Shown here: piece after piece, positions 16,799-25,802 of the stretch | How the letters are laid out: each line of letters begins with the position of its first letter | Position numbering within the stretch: the first letter of the stretch is position 1 | Assembly (NCBI RefSeq): GCF_000427095.1 | Contig: NC_021487.1 | Location: 3,085,241 to 3,149,240 of the forward strand | DNA: 64,000 bases | Direction of reading: 5' to 3' | DNA from: Chthonomonas calidirosea T49 | GTDB lineage: Bacteria > Armatimonadota > Chthonomonadetes > Chthonomonadales > Chthonomonadaceae | Made by a program: the position numbers and the translations under genes | The notes under the pieces: generated by a model | What the model was told of the DNA's origin: nothing | What the model saw: the letters and a program-made list of their open reading frames with translations, nothing else | The model's database searches: none

Positions 16799-17488
16799 AT
16801 GGGCGTGCAGATTTTGCTTACCGGTTTCGGGCCGTTTGGCGCCGTTGTACAGAACCCTTCACAGCGACTCGTGCGCTATTTCGGAAGGCACCCGATGGAG
16901 GGTATTGGCCTTACAGCCATTACGCTTCCTGTCTCGTATACGCAGGCGCCCTGCACCGTTGAAACGCTGATTCGCCAACGTGCCGAGATCGGCCATCCGT
17001 TTGATTATGTGCTGATGCTCGGTGTAGCTGCCAACTCCTCTTTTTGGCGTGTGGAGCGTAAAGCACACAATAGAGCGTCCGCAAAGCTCGATGTGGATGA
17101 AACGCGCCTAGCGCCAGGACCTATTACTCCGGGAGCTCCCGCGACTTTAGAGGCAACACTGCCCGTCCAACAGCTTGTCGAGGCAATGAACGGACGTGGC
17201 ATTCCCGCACATCTTTCCGACGATGCAGGCGATTATCTTTGCAACTATCTGTTCTTTCGTGTTCTCTATTTGCTCGCTCAGCTCCCAACTCCACCCCGAG
17301 CCGGGTTTCTCCACATTCCTGCGGATGAATCTACCTTCCGTGACCCTGAACATTCACCTGCCCCTATTTTCCCTTTTGAGCAACATGTTTTGGCCTTGGA
17401 GACCGTACTGCACACCCTTGCCGCTCTCTCAACGGGAAGAGGCGCAGATGCGGGTACAATGTCTGTGCGGAAAGGAGATGAGAGATGA
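16799..17488 (+). CDS. pcp: pyroglutamyl-peptidase I family (peptidase C15)
   Basis: C15 peptidases remove N-terminal pyroglutamate from peptides in the cytosol. The 229-residue protein begins [18 protein letters not shown] and keeps the catalytic triad in family context: Glu in [10 protein letters not shown], Cys in [10 protein letters not shown] and His in GFLHIPAD. The stretch [12 protein letters not shown] differs from the usual GQAGGRS, so specificity may differ. The C-terminal tail is longer than needed. GCGGAGG lies five bases before the ATG. Its stop codon overlaps the pdxS ATG (ATGA), so the two are co-translated. Confidence 0.8.
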   Translation: MGVQILLTGFGPFGAVVQNPSQRLVRYFGRHPMEGIGLTAITLPVSYTQAPCTVETLIRQRAEIGHPFDYVLMLGVAANSSFWRVERKAHNRASAKLDVDETRLAPGPITPGAPATLEATLPVQQLVEAMNGRGIPAHLSDDAGDYLCNYLFFRVLYLLAQLPTPPRAGFLHIPADESTFRDPEHSPAPIFPFEQHVLALETVLHTLAALSTGRGADAGTMSVRKGDER

Positions 17489-18387
17489 GCGTGTCTGAAT
17501 ATGAGGCCCAAAAGGCTACATGGCGCACAAAGGTGGGCCTGGCCGAAATGCTGAAGGGCGGCGTGATTATGGACGTCGTCAACGCCGAGCAGGCCGTTAT
17601 CGCGGAAGAGGCGGGAGCTGTGGCCGTGATGGCCCTCGAGCGCGTGCCGGCCGACATACGAAAGCAAGGCGGTGTCGCCCGAATGTCCGACCCTAAAATG
17701 ATCAAGGAGATCATGGAGGCCGTTACTATTCCGGTGATGGCCAAGTGCCGAATCGGGCATTTCGTAGAGGCGCAGATCCTTGAGGCCATTGGGGTGGACT
17801 TCATAGATGAGAGCGAGGTGCTAACTCCTGCAGATGAGGAAAACCACATTAATAAGCACGCTTTCAAGGTCCCCTTCGTTTGCGGTTGTCGCGATTTAGG
17901 CGAGGCTTTACGGCGTATTGGGGAGGGCGCTGCCATGATCCGCACGAAAGGCGAAGCGGGCACAGGCAACGTCGTCGAGGCAGTACGGCACATGCGCACG
18001 GTAATGCGCGACATTCGCCGCATTCAGTCTCTGCGAGAAGATGAGCTTATGGCGGTGGCGAAGGAGTTACGTGCTCCTTATGAGCTGGTTGTTGAGGTAC
18101 ATCGAACAGGCAAACTGCCCGTCCCTAACTTCTCTGCGGGAGGCATCGCGACCCCAGCCGACGCAGCGCTGATGATGCAGCTTGGAGCTGAGGCTGTGTT
18201 CGTGGGATCGGGCATCTTCAAGTCGGAAAACCCCAAAGCCAGGGCACGCGCTATTGTGGATGCGGTGGCTCACTATAACGATCCCAAAATCTTGGCCGAG
18301 ATCTCTGAAGGCCTTGGGGAGCCCATGCCTAGCCTTGACATTCATACCTTAGAAGAGAAGGAGCTTCTCGCCACCCGCGGTTGGTAG
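17485..18387 (+). CDS. pdxS: pyridoxal 5'-phosphate synthase lyase subunit PdxS
   Basis: Condenses ribose 5-phosphate, glyceraldehyde 3-phosphate and ammonia to PLP; the ammonia normally comes from the glutaminase PdxT. The 300-residue barrel has [20 protein letters not shown], the active lysine in [25 protein letters not shown], the second lysine in [20 protein letters not shown] and [17 protein letters not shown] with VGSGIF. Length and motifs are entirely normal. pdxT is not adjacent, which is unusual but known; instead the gene is coupled to pcp by an ATGA overlap. A strong terminator follows. Confidence 0.97.
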   Translation: MSVSEYEAQKATWRTKVGLAEMLKGGVIMDVVNAEQAVIAEEAGAVAVMALERVPADIRKQGGVARMSDPKMIKEIMEAVTIPVMAKCRIGHFVEAQILEAIGVDFIDESEVLTPADEENHINKHAFKVPFVCGCRDLGEALRRIGEGAAMIRTKGEAGTGNVVEAVRHMRTVMRDIRRIQSLREDELMAVAKELRAPYELVVEVHRTGKLPVPNFSAGGIATPADAALMMQLGAEAVFVGSGIFKSENPKARARAIVDAVAHYNDPKILAEISEGLGEPMPSLDIHTLEEKELLATRGW

Positions 18388-18435
18388 GGGAGCCATGAGC
18401 TTGTTGGGTTCGCTCTGTCTTGTAAGGCCAGGCGC

Positions 18436-18480
18436 AAAAAGAGGGACCGATCAGAGTCGCTGAACGGTCCCTTCTTTTTG
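18436..18480. terminator. bidirectional intrinsic terminator, pdxS / metK
   Basis: GGGACCG and CGGTCCC form a 7-bp stem around 15 bases; CTTCTTTTT follows on the plus strand and an A-run precedes it, giving CTCTTTTT on the minus strand. It serves the convergent pdxS and metK transcripts. Confidence 0.85.
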
Positions 18481-18497
18481 CTAAATTGCTAAACCCT

Positions 18498-19655
18498 CTA
18501 TGCGATTTCAACGGCTAGATCGAGCTGCTCCCAGGGAAAATCTGGATTGCCAAAATGCCCATTGCGAGCCGTTTCGATGTAGCGTACTCGGGCAGGATTG
18601 AGCAGCTGAAGCCGCTCGATCATAGCGCGAGGCCGCAAGTCCACCTTTTCTAGCACCCGCTTCACGATCTTTTCATCGGGGATTTTGCCGGTACCGAAGG
18701 TGTCCAGCATAACGCTTACAGGTCGTGCCACGCCAATGGCATAGGCGAGCTGAATCTCCGCTCGGTCAGCTAGCCCGGCAGCCACAATGTTTTTTGCGAT
18801 ATAGCGTGCGGTATAGGCCGCCGAGCGATCGACCTTAGAGGGGTCTTTTCCGGAAAAAGCACCGCCTCCATGACGTGCGGCCCCACCGTACGTATCCACA
18901 ATGATTTTTCTGCCGGTGACACCGGTGTCTGCTTGAGGCCCCCCAATGACGAATCGGCCGGTTGGATTGATGAAATAGCGAATGTTTCCATGATCATAGC
19001 GCTCATAACGCTGGAGCACCGGGCCGATAACATAGTTGCATACCCGCTCCTTCACATCCTCTTGCGAGAGCGCCTCATCATGTTGGGTAGAGACCACAAT
19101 GGTCTCAATGTGATGGGGACGCCCCGCTTCATCTAGCGCGATGGTCACCTGCGCTTTTCCATCTGGTCGAAATCCCAGCTCTGGGTGGCTGCGGCGCACG
19201 GCAGCCAGCTGGCGCGTGAGGTCATGGGCGATGGTGATGGCCAGCGGCATAAGCTGTTCGGTTTCGCGTGTTGCGTAACCGAACATCAATCCCTGATCAC
19301 CGGCACCCTGCTCGTTGGGGTCTTCGCGATCCACTCCCTGGGCAATATCCGGCGACTGCTGTTGGATGGCGAGCATGACGCCAGTGGTATGACCATCGAA
19401 CCCGTAGGCGGTGTCGGTATAGCCTACACTGACAATGGTTTTGCGCACAACGTCGGCGATCTCTACGTAGGCGGATGTGGTAAGCTCGCCAGCAACAACG
19501 CAGAGGCCGCGAGTAAGGAGGGTTTCAAGGGCCACGCGCGCGTTAGGATCTTGCTCGATCAGGGCATCAAGTACCGCATCGCTGATCTGATCGGCCAGCT
19601 TATCGGGATGGCCTTCCGTGACACTTTCTGATGTAAACAGACGGAATTCGGACAT
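18498..19655 (-). CDS. metK: S-adenosylmethionine synthetase
   Basis: Makes S-adenosylmethionine from methionine and ATP. The 385-residue protein has [30 protein letters not shown] (the family hexapeptide-type loop), [21 protein letters not shown] and [19 protein letters not shown]. The frame runs 17 codons further up, but the ATG at 19655 ([15 protein letters not shown]) matches the family start and follows AAAGGAA. Expression is controlled by a SAM-I riboswitch with a terminator just upstream, so synthesis falls when SAM is plentiful. Confidence 0.98.
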   Translation of the reverse strand: MSEFRLFTSESVTEGHPDKLADQISDAVLDALIEQDPNARVALETLLTRGLCVVAGELTTSAYVEIADVVRKTIVSVGYTDTAYGFDGHTTGVMLAIQQQSPDIAQGVDREDPNEQGAGDQGLMFGYATRETEQLMPLAITIAHDLTRQLAAVRRSHPELGFRPDGKAQVTIALDEAGRPHHIETIVVSTQHDEALSQEDVKERVCNYVIGPVLQRYERYDHGNIRYFINPTGRFVIGGPQADTGVTGRKIIVDTYGGAARHGGGAFSGKDPSKVDRSAAYTARYIAKNIVAAGLADRAEIQLAYAIGVARPVSVMLDTFGTGKIPDEKIVKRVLEKVDLRPRAMIERLQLLNPARVRYIETARNGHFGNPDFPWEQLDLAVEIA

Positions 19656-19709
19656 AGTCGTTTGTTCCTTTCTTTGAGAGTCCGGCCGAAAAAGCCGCGC
19701 AAGCAAGCG

Positions 19710-19739
19710 AAAAGCCTCTTCCGCAGAGCAGAAGAGGCT
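19710..19739 (-). terminator. riboswitch-controlled terminator of metK
   Basis: On the minus strand GCCTCTTC and GAAGAGGC pair over a nine-base loop and are followed by TTTT. The first arm (AGCCTCTT, 19739-19732) is also complementary to the 3' strand of riboswitch helix P1 (AAGAGGCT, 19822-19815), with three more pairs across a bulged U, which gives an antiterminator when SAM is absent. Confidence 0.85.
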
Positions 19740-19815
19740 GCAGACGCGCCAGAAAAAACGTTTTTATCGGACGGACTCCCTAACAAGTCCCTATGTCCCT
19801 ACTCCGCGCGTGCAA

Positions 19816-19940
19816 GCCTCTTATCTGCGCAGTAGGTGCCAAAGCACCTCTGCCCGGATTTAGCACCTGCCTGGCCGAAAAACCAGGTGGTTGTTGCGGC
19901 GTCATTGGGCCGGCTCCCTCGACCGCTCTCGATAAGAAGC
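19816..19940 (-). promoter_or_regulatory. SAM-I (S-box) riboswitch
   Basis: The minus-strand RNA shows the S-box core in order: CUUAUCGAGAG, CGAGGGAGCCGGCCC, AUGACGCCGCAACAACC, a variable hairpin, GGUGCUAAAUCC and the closing GAUAAGAGG. Helix P1 is 10 bp (19940-19931 with 19825-19816). A terminator that competes with P1 for pairing lies 75 bases downstream, followed by metK, so binding of S-adenosylmethionine should end transcription early. Recognition rests on the consensus; a covariance-model search would be expected to confirm it. Confidence 0.93.
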
Positions 19941-19972
19941 TTCTCGCTATGCTATTGTTGAATTCAAAAAGG

Positions 19973-20002
19973 ATAATACTTCATTTAGGTCAAGTGTGTC
20001 AA
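19973..20002 (-). promoter_or_regulatory. sigma-70 promoter of metK
   Basis: On the minus strand TTGACA (20002-19997) and TATTAT (19978-19973) are 18 bases apart. The predicted start, near 19966, lies about 25 bases before riboswitch helix P1. Confidence 0.75.
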
Positions 20003-20020
20003 GAAGGAGGTTGGTCAGAA

Positions 20021-23000
20021 CTAGGGAGGATTTTGGTCATCACGGGGCTCCGTTGAGACTTCCACCTGAGAACGGGCGCGTTGTTTAGCCGCCATAAGGC
20101 GAGAAAGCCCAGCCATCTCCGCTTCTTCGGAAGGAGCGAGTTCTTCGGCTGCCTCCGGCTCTTTTAGAGGCAAGTTTGGCTCGCCCCGCATTGGCTCTTC
20201 AAGGCGAGAGAACACGATAGAGGGGCGCGACATCGACTGTGCAGAAGGAGCCTCTTTGGTAACGGCGCGCTGCGCTGTGGCCGGTTGCTCGCTGAAAGCT
20301 GCCTGTTTGGCCTTCTTAAGACGCGAAAGACGCCTGCGCTCAACATCTTCTGCAGGCTTTCTACGCCATCGAAGCCGGTTCCATGCGCGTTGCAGCGCTT
20401 TGGCATCTATGGCAAGTCGGCGTAAGGCAATGTCTACCGGTAAGAGCAGCAAAGCGGCGATCACAAGTGGAAGGGTGAGGTCTACCGGGCTGGCCTCCTC
20501 TGGCCGATCGGCGCCAAAGATGGCCTGCGGGGATGGGTTATACCGACCAAGACCGAGTTCCGCTAGCCGACTGAGCAGGTAGCGATTTACGTCCAGCTCG
20601 CGATATTCTGCTGGATAGGGGTTTACGAGATCAGTAGGCATGGAGACCAACTGGCTGCTGCTCGGTGTCTTATAGAGTACATTAATAGCATAAGTGCCTG
20701 TATCTGGAGCGTCGAAGGTGCCCTCATAGTGACCGGGAGCGGTTTGCCGCAGCGGGATATCAAAGGGTTTTGGAGGCGTTGGATTGCCATTATCTGGAGG
20801 AACGATATGGGCTTGGACTTTGAGGTTGTCCACGAAATGCCCTTGTGTGTCCACAGCATCGAGAGTGATGTGCCCTAAACCGTTTTCTTGAGTGGTTTGT
20901 AAGTCGTAATCATAGGCCGGGGAGGGACGCATCGTCCAACGCACCGTTTGTGCCCAGAACTTGGCATAGCCAGGCCAATGAAGCCATTGGGCTGCCCAGC
21001 GTGCGCGGTCGTCCGACATGAACGCCACAGAACGCCCTAGCCCATAGCGCCAACTAGCAAAGATGGGGTTGTTACGCCCTGGTGAGGCGTCAAGAAGCCC
21101 CAAAGTCGCCGTGGGTTTGAGCGAAACCACGTCGTAGCCGAGAAGTGGAGGGGCGTCGCTCCAATTGATGCCCTTGAGCGCGCCGCTTGTATCTACAGGA
21201 GTTGGGTCGAAAGGCTCTTCGATGATAGGGGGTTGACTGATGGTCTCTTGGTCTTTCAGAAGCAGACGAGGCAACTCTTGCGGCGAGTCGGCCACGTAGG
21301 CCTGGCCATGTCCGAGAATGGCCATGGCTTCCATGTAGCGCTTACCCATAGCATCGGCACCGGATGCGATGGTAGATACCGTAATCCCCTCTGATGTCAC
21401 TTTCTTGAAGGCCGCTATAGTCTGTTTCTGATTGGCCTCATAGATAGCGTCCCCATCCCCCAAAAAGATGATATGTTTGATCTTGGCGTCGGTGTTGTTA
21501 AGCACACGGGCTGCTTCCAGCAGGAAGGGAATGTAGCTAGGCGGATCGCCCATATTGGTGAGGTCTTGCATTTGGGCTTTAATGGCATTGGGGTCGGTGA
21601 CATGCTGCATGGGAATGCGCCAGGTGCCGGCGGGGCTTTGTCCGTTGGTGTTCTGCCCAAAATAGAATCCGTTGCAGTCGAGGACTCCTAGCTGATCAAT
21701 AGGTTCGAGAAGGTCTACAATGGCTTTTGCGGCTTCGATAGACATGTTGACCGTAGTGGGAATTTCCAGATCTTCAATCACGAGCGCTACCGCCACAGAG
21801 GGGAGGCGCTTTTGCTTCTTGACATCCATGCTAACCGGAAGCGCCTCCTCAATGGGGGTATGCCGATAATAGCCGGCCCCGAAGCTCTGGTCGCCGCCCA
21901 CCATCCCGAGGCCGATGCCAAAATCTCTACAGGCTGTTTGCAGGGCGCGCATCTGAGCATCTGACAACTCGGTGGCCGAAACATTGCTGAGGAAGATGCT
22001 ATCGAAGCCTTCTAGGGAGGCTGCATCGGTCGGTAAGGCCTGAGGGGGGGCGTAGGCAACGTCAATATTCTCTTTTCGAAGGGTTTGTTGCAGAAAGCTG
22101 GTGAGGGCCGGACTATCCGCCACATAGAGCAGCGTTGGCTTACCGCGCACCCATACCAATCCCTCCCCCTTATTGTTTTCAGAAAAGGTATCTTGGGGAG
22201 CGTTCAGAGTAACGGTATAGCGATAGGTTCCCGGATGAGCTATGGTTTGAGAAAACGATATAAGATTTTTACCGGGATGAAGAGTTACATGCTTTTGAGG
22301 GGCGGCTGGTTCGCCGTTGCGTAAAAGGACAAGTGTGGCGGGTTGTGCTGTAAGGCTCTCCACAACAGCTCGCACGGCAAACGGTTCTCCGATCTTCACA
22401 CGACTTGGGAGGGCAAGGCGCTCTATCAGCGCCTCTTGCTTGAGATGGTGTGGCAGCACCACTGTATCTAGAAGAATATGATTAGCTTGCAGTTCCGATA
22501 GGGTCCCAAGCGCGTTTCCAGTTGTCTCATCTCCATCGGAGAGAAGTACAATGCGCTTGCCAGGGTTACCCGGTATGCTGTTGAGGAGCGCTTTCGCTTC
22601 CCGCAAGGCATCGGCGATGTTGGTGGCGTCTGTGGGGCCGGGCTCTTGCAGATAGTTTGTCGGAAAGGAGTGCGCCGGCAGCGCTTGGATATGCGGCTCC
22701 TTAGCAAAGGTTATAAGGCCGGCTAAATCCTGAGCGTGCATGCCTTTTTGCGCGTCAGCAAGGTAGTGCTTTGCCCATTCTAAGTCCTCCGCAGGAATGG
22801 ATCGGGAGCTATCTACGGCGAAGATAACGGCCAGACGATGTCCCCTTCGCACCCACTGAAAGCCGGCAAGGGCCAAGATCAGCAGCGTGACGAGAAGGCA
22901 TCGCACCAGCAGTGCCAGGCGCCGTCGAGGGAGTGGCAGATCGGAGAACGTGTTACGATTGAGCCACGCGAAGAAGAGATAAAGCGGTGGCAGTAAGAGA

Positions 23001-23032
23001 AGCCAGAACCAGGTTGTGAATTGAAACGGCAC
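20021..23032 (-). CDS. large membrane protein with two vWA domains and a GATase-like domain
   Basis: A 1003-residue protein of the BatA-like type. Two N-terminal helices (8-24, 39-58) precede a vWA domain with an intact metal site (DSSRS at 74-78, TDATN, LLSDGDETTG). A glutamine-amidotransferase-like domain follows (about 320-400; FDSIFLSNVSATELS, GLGMVGGDQSFGAGYY), then a second vWA domain (from about 414) whose DxSxS motif is replaced by EDLEIPTT although LGDGDAI remains. A helix near 845-870 leads to a long charged cytoplasmic tail. The GTG start follows an in-frame stop two codons earlier. Function is unknown; such proteins are thought to sense or assemble envelope components. Confidence 0.75.
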   Translation of the reverse strand: MPFQFTTWFWLLLLPPLYLFFAWLNRNTFSDLPLPRRRLALLVRCLLVTLLILALAGFQWVRRGHRLAVIFAVDSSRSIPAEDLEWAKHYLADAQKGMHAQDLAGLITFAKEPHIQALPAHSFPTNYLQEPGPTDATNIADALREAKALLNSIPGNPGKRIVLLSDGDETTGNALGTLSELQANHILLDTVVLPHHLKQEALIERLALPSRVKIGEPFAVRAVVESLTAQPATLVLLRNGEPAAPQKHVTLHPGKNLISFSQTIAHPGTYRYTVTLNAPQDTFSENNKGEGLVWVRGKPTLLYVADSPALTSFLQQTLRKENIDVAYAPPQALPTDAASLEGFDSIFLSNVSATELSDAQMRALQTACRDFGIGLGMVGGDQSFGAGYYRHTPIEEALPVSMDVKKQKRLPSVAVALVIEDLEIPTTVNMSIEAAKAIVDLLEPIDQLGVLDCNGFYFGQNTNGQSPAGTWRIPMQHVTDPNAIKAQMQDLTNMGDPPSYIPFLLEAARVLNNTDAKIKHIIFLGDGDAIYEANQKQTIAAFKKVTSEGITVSTIASGADAMGKRYMEAMAILGHGQAYVADSPQELPRLLLKDQETISQPPIIEEPFDPTPVDTSGALKGINWSDAPPLLGYDVVSLKPTATLGLLDASPGRNNPIFASWRYGLGRSVAFMSDDRARWAAQWLHWPGYAKFWAQTVRWTMRPSPAYDYDLQTTQENGLGHITLDAVDTQGHFVDNLKVQAHIVPPDNGNPTPPKPFDIPLRQTAPGHYEGTFDAPDTGTYAINVLYKTPSSSQLVSMPTDLVNPYPAEYRELDVNRYLLSRLAELGLGRYNPSPQAIFGADRPEEASPVDLTLPLVIAALLLLPVDIALRRLAIDAKALQRAWNRLRWRRKPAEDVERRRLSRLKKAKQAAFSEQPATAQRAVTKEAPSAQSMSRPSIVFSRLEEPMRGEPNLPLKEPEAAEELAPSEEAEMAGLSRLMAAKQRARSQVEVSTEPRDDQNPP

Positions 23033-23075
23033 CTCTTAGCCTCTTACCAAAGGGTTCCTACAAAACATCTGCGAG

Positions 23076-24185
23076 TCACTTCGTACCGTCTGAAGGTTGC
23101 AGGAGGACTTTAATGGACTCGCGCCCTGCTTGCACCATACGAAAGCCTTCTAGGTATCGTTCCAAAGGCAACTTATGCGTCACGATGCCATCCGTTTTTA
23201 GCAGGCCGCGATTCAGGTAGTCAATCACTTTTGGGTAGCAGCCCGGCCCCAAGTGCGCACCGTAGATGTTCAACTCTTTGGTGTCGCCGATGATCGTCCA
23301 GTCGGTGGTGGTTGGTTCTTTCATCACAGAGAACTCCACAAAGTTGCCTCCTTTACGGATGGCACGTAGCCCCTGGTTCACCGCGTCCGGATGGCCCGTT
23401 GCCTCGATATAGACATCGCAGCCATATCCGTCGGTAAGATCGAGGATCTCCTGTACGACATCGGTCTTATCTGGGTTCAAGATGCGGTCGGCGCCCAGGT
23501 TTTGAGCTAGCTGCAGCCGTTGGTCGCTTTTATCCACGGAGATAAGGCATCCTGGGTTCTTGAGACGGGCGCAGGCGATCATGCCGAGCCCTAGCGGTCC
23601 AGCCCCTGCGATAACGACGACATCGCCAAACTGAATTTGCGCTCGCTCTACGGCGTGCATCGAGCAGGCAAGCGGTTCGATAAGAGCGGCCTTTTCCACC
23701 GGCAGTTCGTCGGGCACTTTGTAGACAAGGGCGCGATCAGGGAAGAGCATGTAATCGGCCATGCCCCCATGCGTGTAGGTATGGAAGCCATAGATATCAT
23801 GAACGAGGCAGAGCCAGTAACGGCCGGTGCGGCAGTAGCGGCAGTTACCACAAGGCACAATCTGTTCAGAAATAGCCCTATCGCCCACTTTAAGACCGTG
23901 TCGCTCTGCAGCCCCTTCTCCTAAAGCAACGACCCGCCCGATGAACTCATGGCCGGCGGTAACGGGGGCTTGCACATATCCTTTTCGAAAGGCATCGCCC
24001 CAAAAGAGGGGCGCACCCATAAAGCACTTCACATCAGACGCACAGATCCCACATGCCTCCACACGCACAAGAACTTCGCCGGGGCCGGGCATGGGCACAC
24101 CTACTTCCTCTAAACGATAGTCTTCGGGGCCGTGGCATCGAACGGCCTTCATCGTTTTCGGTAGTTCACCATGGATAGAGACCAT
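23076..24185 (-). CDS. zinc-dependent medium-chain dehydrogenase, probably polyol type
   Basis: Oxidises an alcohol or polyol with NAD(P). The 369-residue MDR protein has the catalytic zinc site (CGICASD, GHEFIGRV), the structural zinc lobe CGNCRYCRTGRYWLC, the Rossmann loop VVIAGAGPLGLGMIACA and an acidic residue in ISVDKSD that favours NAD. The segment between the zinc sites (GAPLFWGDAFRKGYVQAPV) resembles enzymes annotated as threitol/erythritol or sorbitol dehydrogenases, but the substrate cannot be fixed from sequence. AAAGGAG is well placed before the ATG. It is 43 bases upstream of the large vWA gene on the same strand and could be co-transcribed. Confidence 0.82.
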   Translation of the reverse strand: MVSIHGELPKTMKAVRCHGPEDYRLEEVGVPMPGPGEVLVRVEACGICASDVKCFMGAPLFWGDAFRKGYVQAPVTAGHEFIGRVVALGEGAAERHGLKVGDRAISEQIVPCGNCRYCRTGRYWLCLVHDIYGFHTYTHGGMADYMLFPDRALVYKVPDELPVEKAALIEPLACSMHAVERAQIQFGDVVVIAGAGPLGLGMIACARLKNPGCLISVDKSDQRLQLAQNLGADRILNPDKTDVVQEILDLTDGYGCDVYIEATGHPDAVNQGLRAIRKGGNFVEFSVMKEPTTTDWTIIGDTKELNIYGAHLGPGCYPKVIDYLNRGLLKTDGIVTHKLPLERYLEGFRMVQAGRESIKVLLQPSDGTK

Positions 24186-24480
24186 TTCTGAAGCTCCTTT
24201 CCTCCTGTGCCCTCTGTTACTAAGGACGTCGTCGAGACGATATTTGTTATCTTGTATCTTGGATAGAGGGGCACATAAAACAGTTTCGTCTTTCTGGAGG
24301 AACTCTCCTGCTTCAAAAAAGTTGAGCTCACAAAATACATCTATGGTTGTTTGTGGAGTGGTGATAAGACGAGTTCTTTGTCATCTAAAGACAATGGATC
24401 GTTTTTACAAGTACGGGCAGCTGGATACTCCAGCTGCCCGTACACGTATCAGTTTTTCGTAGCCCTACTGCAAATTTCCT
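24186..24480. other. gene-free stretch with a 15-bp hairpin
   Basis: No supported gene. The notable part is a perfect inverted repeat at 24411-24443 (arm GTACGGGCAGCTGGA, loop TAC), which lies just after the stop of the propeller gene and is probably its terminator although T-runs are poor on the minus side. TTGTC and GACAA flank ATCTAAA at 24378-24394, distantly like the TGTCT..AGACA palindromes of dnaK and clpC. Confidence 0.5.
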
Positions 24481-25482
24481 CTACTCAGCATGAAACGCCT
24501 GAAGGTAGCTATGTGTGCTGTCGCCATAGCAAACCCATACGGTGTGCGTGCGAGGGTCTACAGCGAGCGTGTGAGATCCGCGATGATCGGCTACGTTGCC
24601 AAGCAGCTTTAGACCGGTGCTTGTCTCTTGAAGCACCGCCAAATCGCCGTTGCCACAGGCGCAATAGAGCCGCTTCAGGCCGGCGTCGAACGCGATCTGG
24701 TCTACATAGTTGGAGCCGAAAGTGACAGAGGCGATGACCTTTCCTGTTTTTAAGTCTATGGCTGCGGCTTTCCCCTCACCCGCCACAAAAAGCCAGCCTC
24801 GCTTTGCATCTAGCGCCTGACCATGGGGCGACTCCACTGGGGCGGTAGACCAGGTGGCGACAACGGTGTTTGTGGATGGATCTATGACCTGCACCTCATT
24901 GGCCGTTTTAATGTTCTGGTAAAGGCGATGTGTTTTTGAGTCGTACTCGATGTACTCTGGGGCACCGGCGATAGCGATGTTACCGGTCACTTTCTGCTGA
25001 TCGACATCTACCGTCCATAGCTCAGTGCCGTCATCATGGGTTACGTAGAGCGTGCGATTATCCGGATCAAATTCGATATCGTCCGCGGGACCGGGAAGGG
25101 GTATTTCCCCGATCTTGTTCATCGTTCGGTAGTCGAAAATAACTACTTTTTGGTTGCCTCCTGCGGCGTAGAAACGATTCGCACGGTAGTCAATGGCGAT
25201 GCCATTGACCCTTCCGTCGGTGTCGTACTCGGTGATGTGATTGTCTTTGACGGAGAGCATGGTAAGGCGGCCAGCACCCGGATGGGACGCGTAGACACGG
25301 TTTCCCCGAGCGTCAAAGAGCATGTAGTCGAAGCCGCCTGAACTATTAGGGACTTCCATAGGAGGCTCTGCGACGAGCGGTGTCATGTCTTTGGCGATGG
25401 CGTGGAAACGTCCGAAAACCAGCCATGTGAGGCTTGCTCCCAAGATAGTCAGCCTACTGAGAGTGAGGTTACGTGGACGCAT
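24481..25482 (-). CDS. secreted YncE-like beta-propeller protein
   Basis: A 333-residue exported protein. The N-terminus has basic residues and a hydrophobic core (LTILGASLTWLVFG) ending near FHAIA-KD, a plausible signal peptide. The rest is a string of about 40-residue repeats of the YVTN/YncE type (for example YDTDGRVNGIAIDYRANRFY, ALDAKRGWLFVAGEG), forming a propeller. Such proteins are often redox-pathway or binding partners in the periplasm; nothing identifies a ligand. It stands downstream of the small lipoprotein and prepilin-like genes on the same strand, separated by 128 bases. Confidence 0.75.
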   Translation of the reverse strand: MRPRNLTLSRLTILGASLTWLVFGRFHAIAKDMTPLVAEPPMEVPNSSGGFDYMLFDARGNRVYASHPGAGRLTMLSVKDNHITEYDTDGRVNGIAIDYRANRFYAAGGNQKVVIFDYRTMNKIGEIPLPGPADDIEFDPDNRTLYVTHDDGTELWTVDVDQQKVTGNIAIAGAPEYIEYDSKTHRLYQNIKTANEVQVIDPSTNTVVATWSTAPVESPHGQALDAKRGWLFVAGEGKAAAIDLKTGKVIASVTFGSNYVDQIAFDAGLKRLYCACGNGDLAVLQETSTGLKLLGNVADHRGSHTLAVDPRTHTVWVCYGDSTHSYLQAFHAE

Positions 25483-25610
25483 TGTACAGGAATCCTTTCT
25501 TATAAGATGGTTTACAGGCAGAGCGAACCTCTGTGCGGCGTAGAGAATAAGGGGAGAGGGGCCAGCAGGGCCGCAACCTACTGACCCCGTTCAAAAAGAT
25601 AGACTGAAGT

Positions 25611-25790
25611 TTATTTGTCTTTGTTTCGCTCGATAGTGGCTTGGCGACGTGCCGTCATGGTATTAAGGGTGCTGCTGCTCATTCCGGGGGTGGTGCGCAT
25701 CCCCTGCGGAACGTCGGCCGATCTGCCGCAACCGGCGCAGAGCAGAGCGGCTAACAGCACCAACGCCCACGCTTTGGTTTTCCATGTCAT
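25611..25790 (-). CDS. 59-residue lipoprotein
   Basis: Reads MTWKTKAWALVLLAALLCAGCGRS..., a basic start, a hydrophobic core and a lipobox-like CAGC (cysteine at 21; Cys at -3 is unusual), then a short polar chain rich in Ser/Thr/Arg. AGGGGA lies eight bases before the ATG. It starts 12 bases after the stop of the prepilin-like gene, so it should share that gene's Pho-box promoter. No family was recognised. A longer frame on the opposite strand covers the same bases but has no ribosome site. Confidence 0.7.
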   Translation of the reverse strand: MTWKTKAWALVLLAALLCAGCGRSADVPQGMRTTPGMSSSTLNTMTARRQATIERNKDK

Positions 25791-25802
25791 GGCGTGTGTC
25801 CC

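Noticed and set aside
24244-24462. 72-codon plus-strand frame in the gap before the dehydrogenase
   Set aside because: No ribosome site, ends in the 15-bp hairpin, and composition is unlike neighbours.
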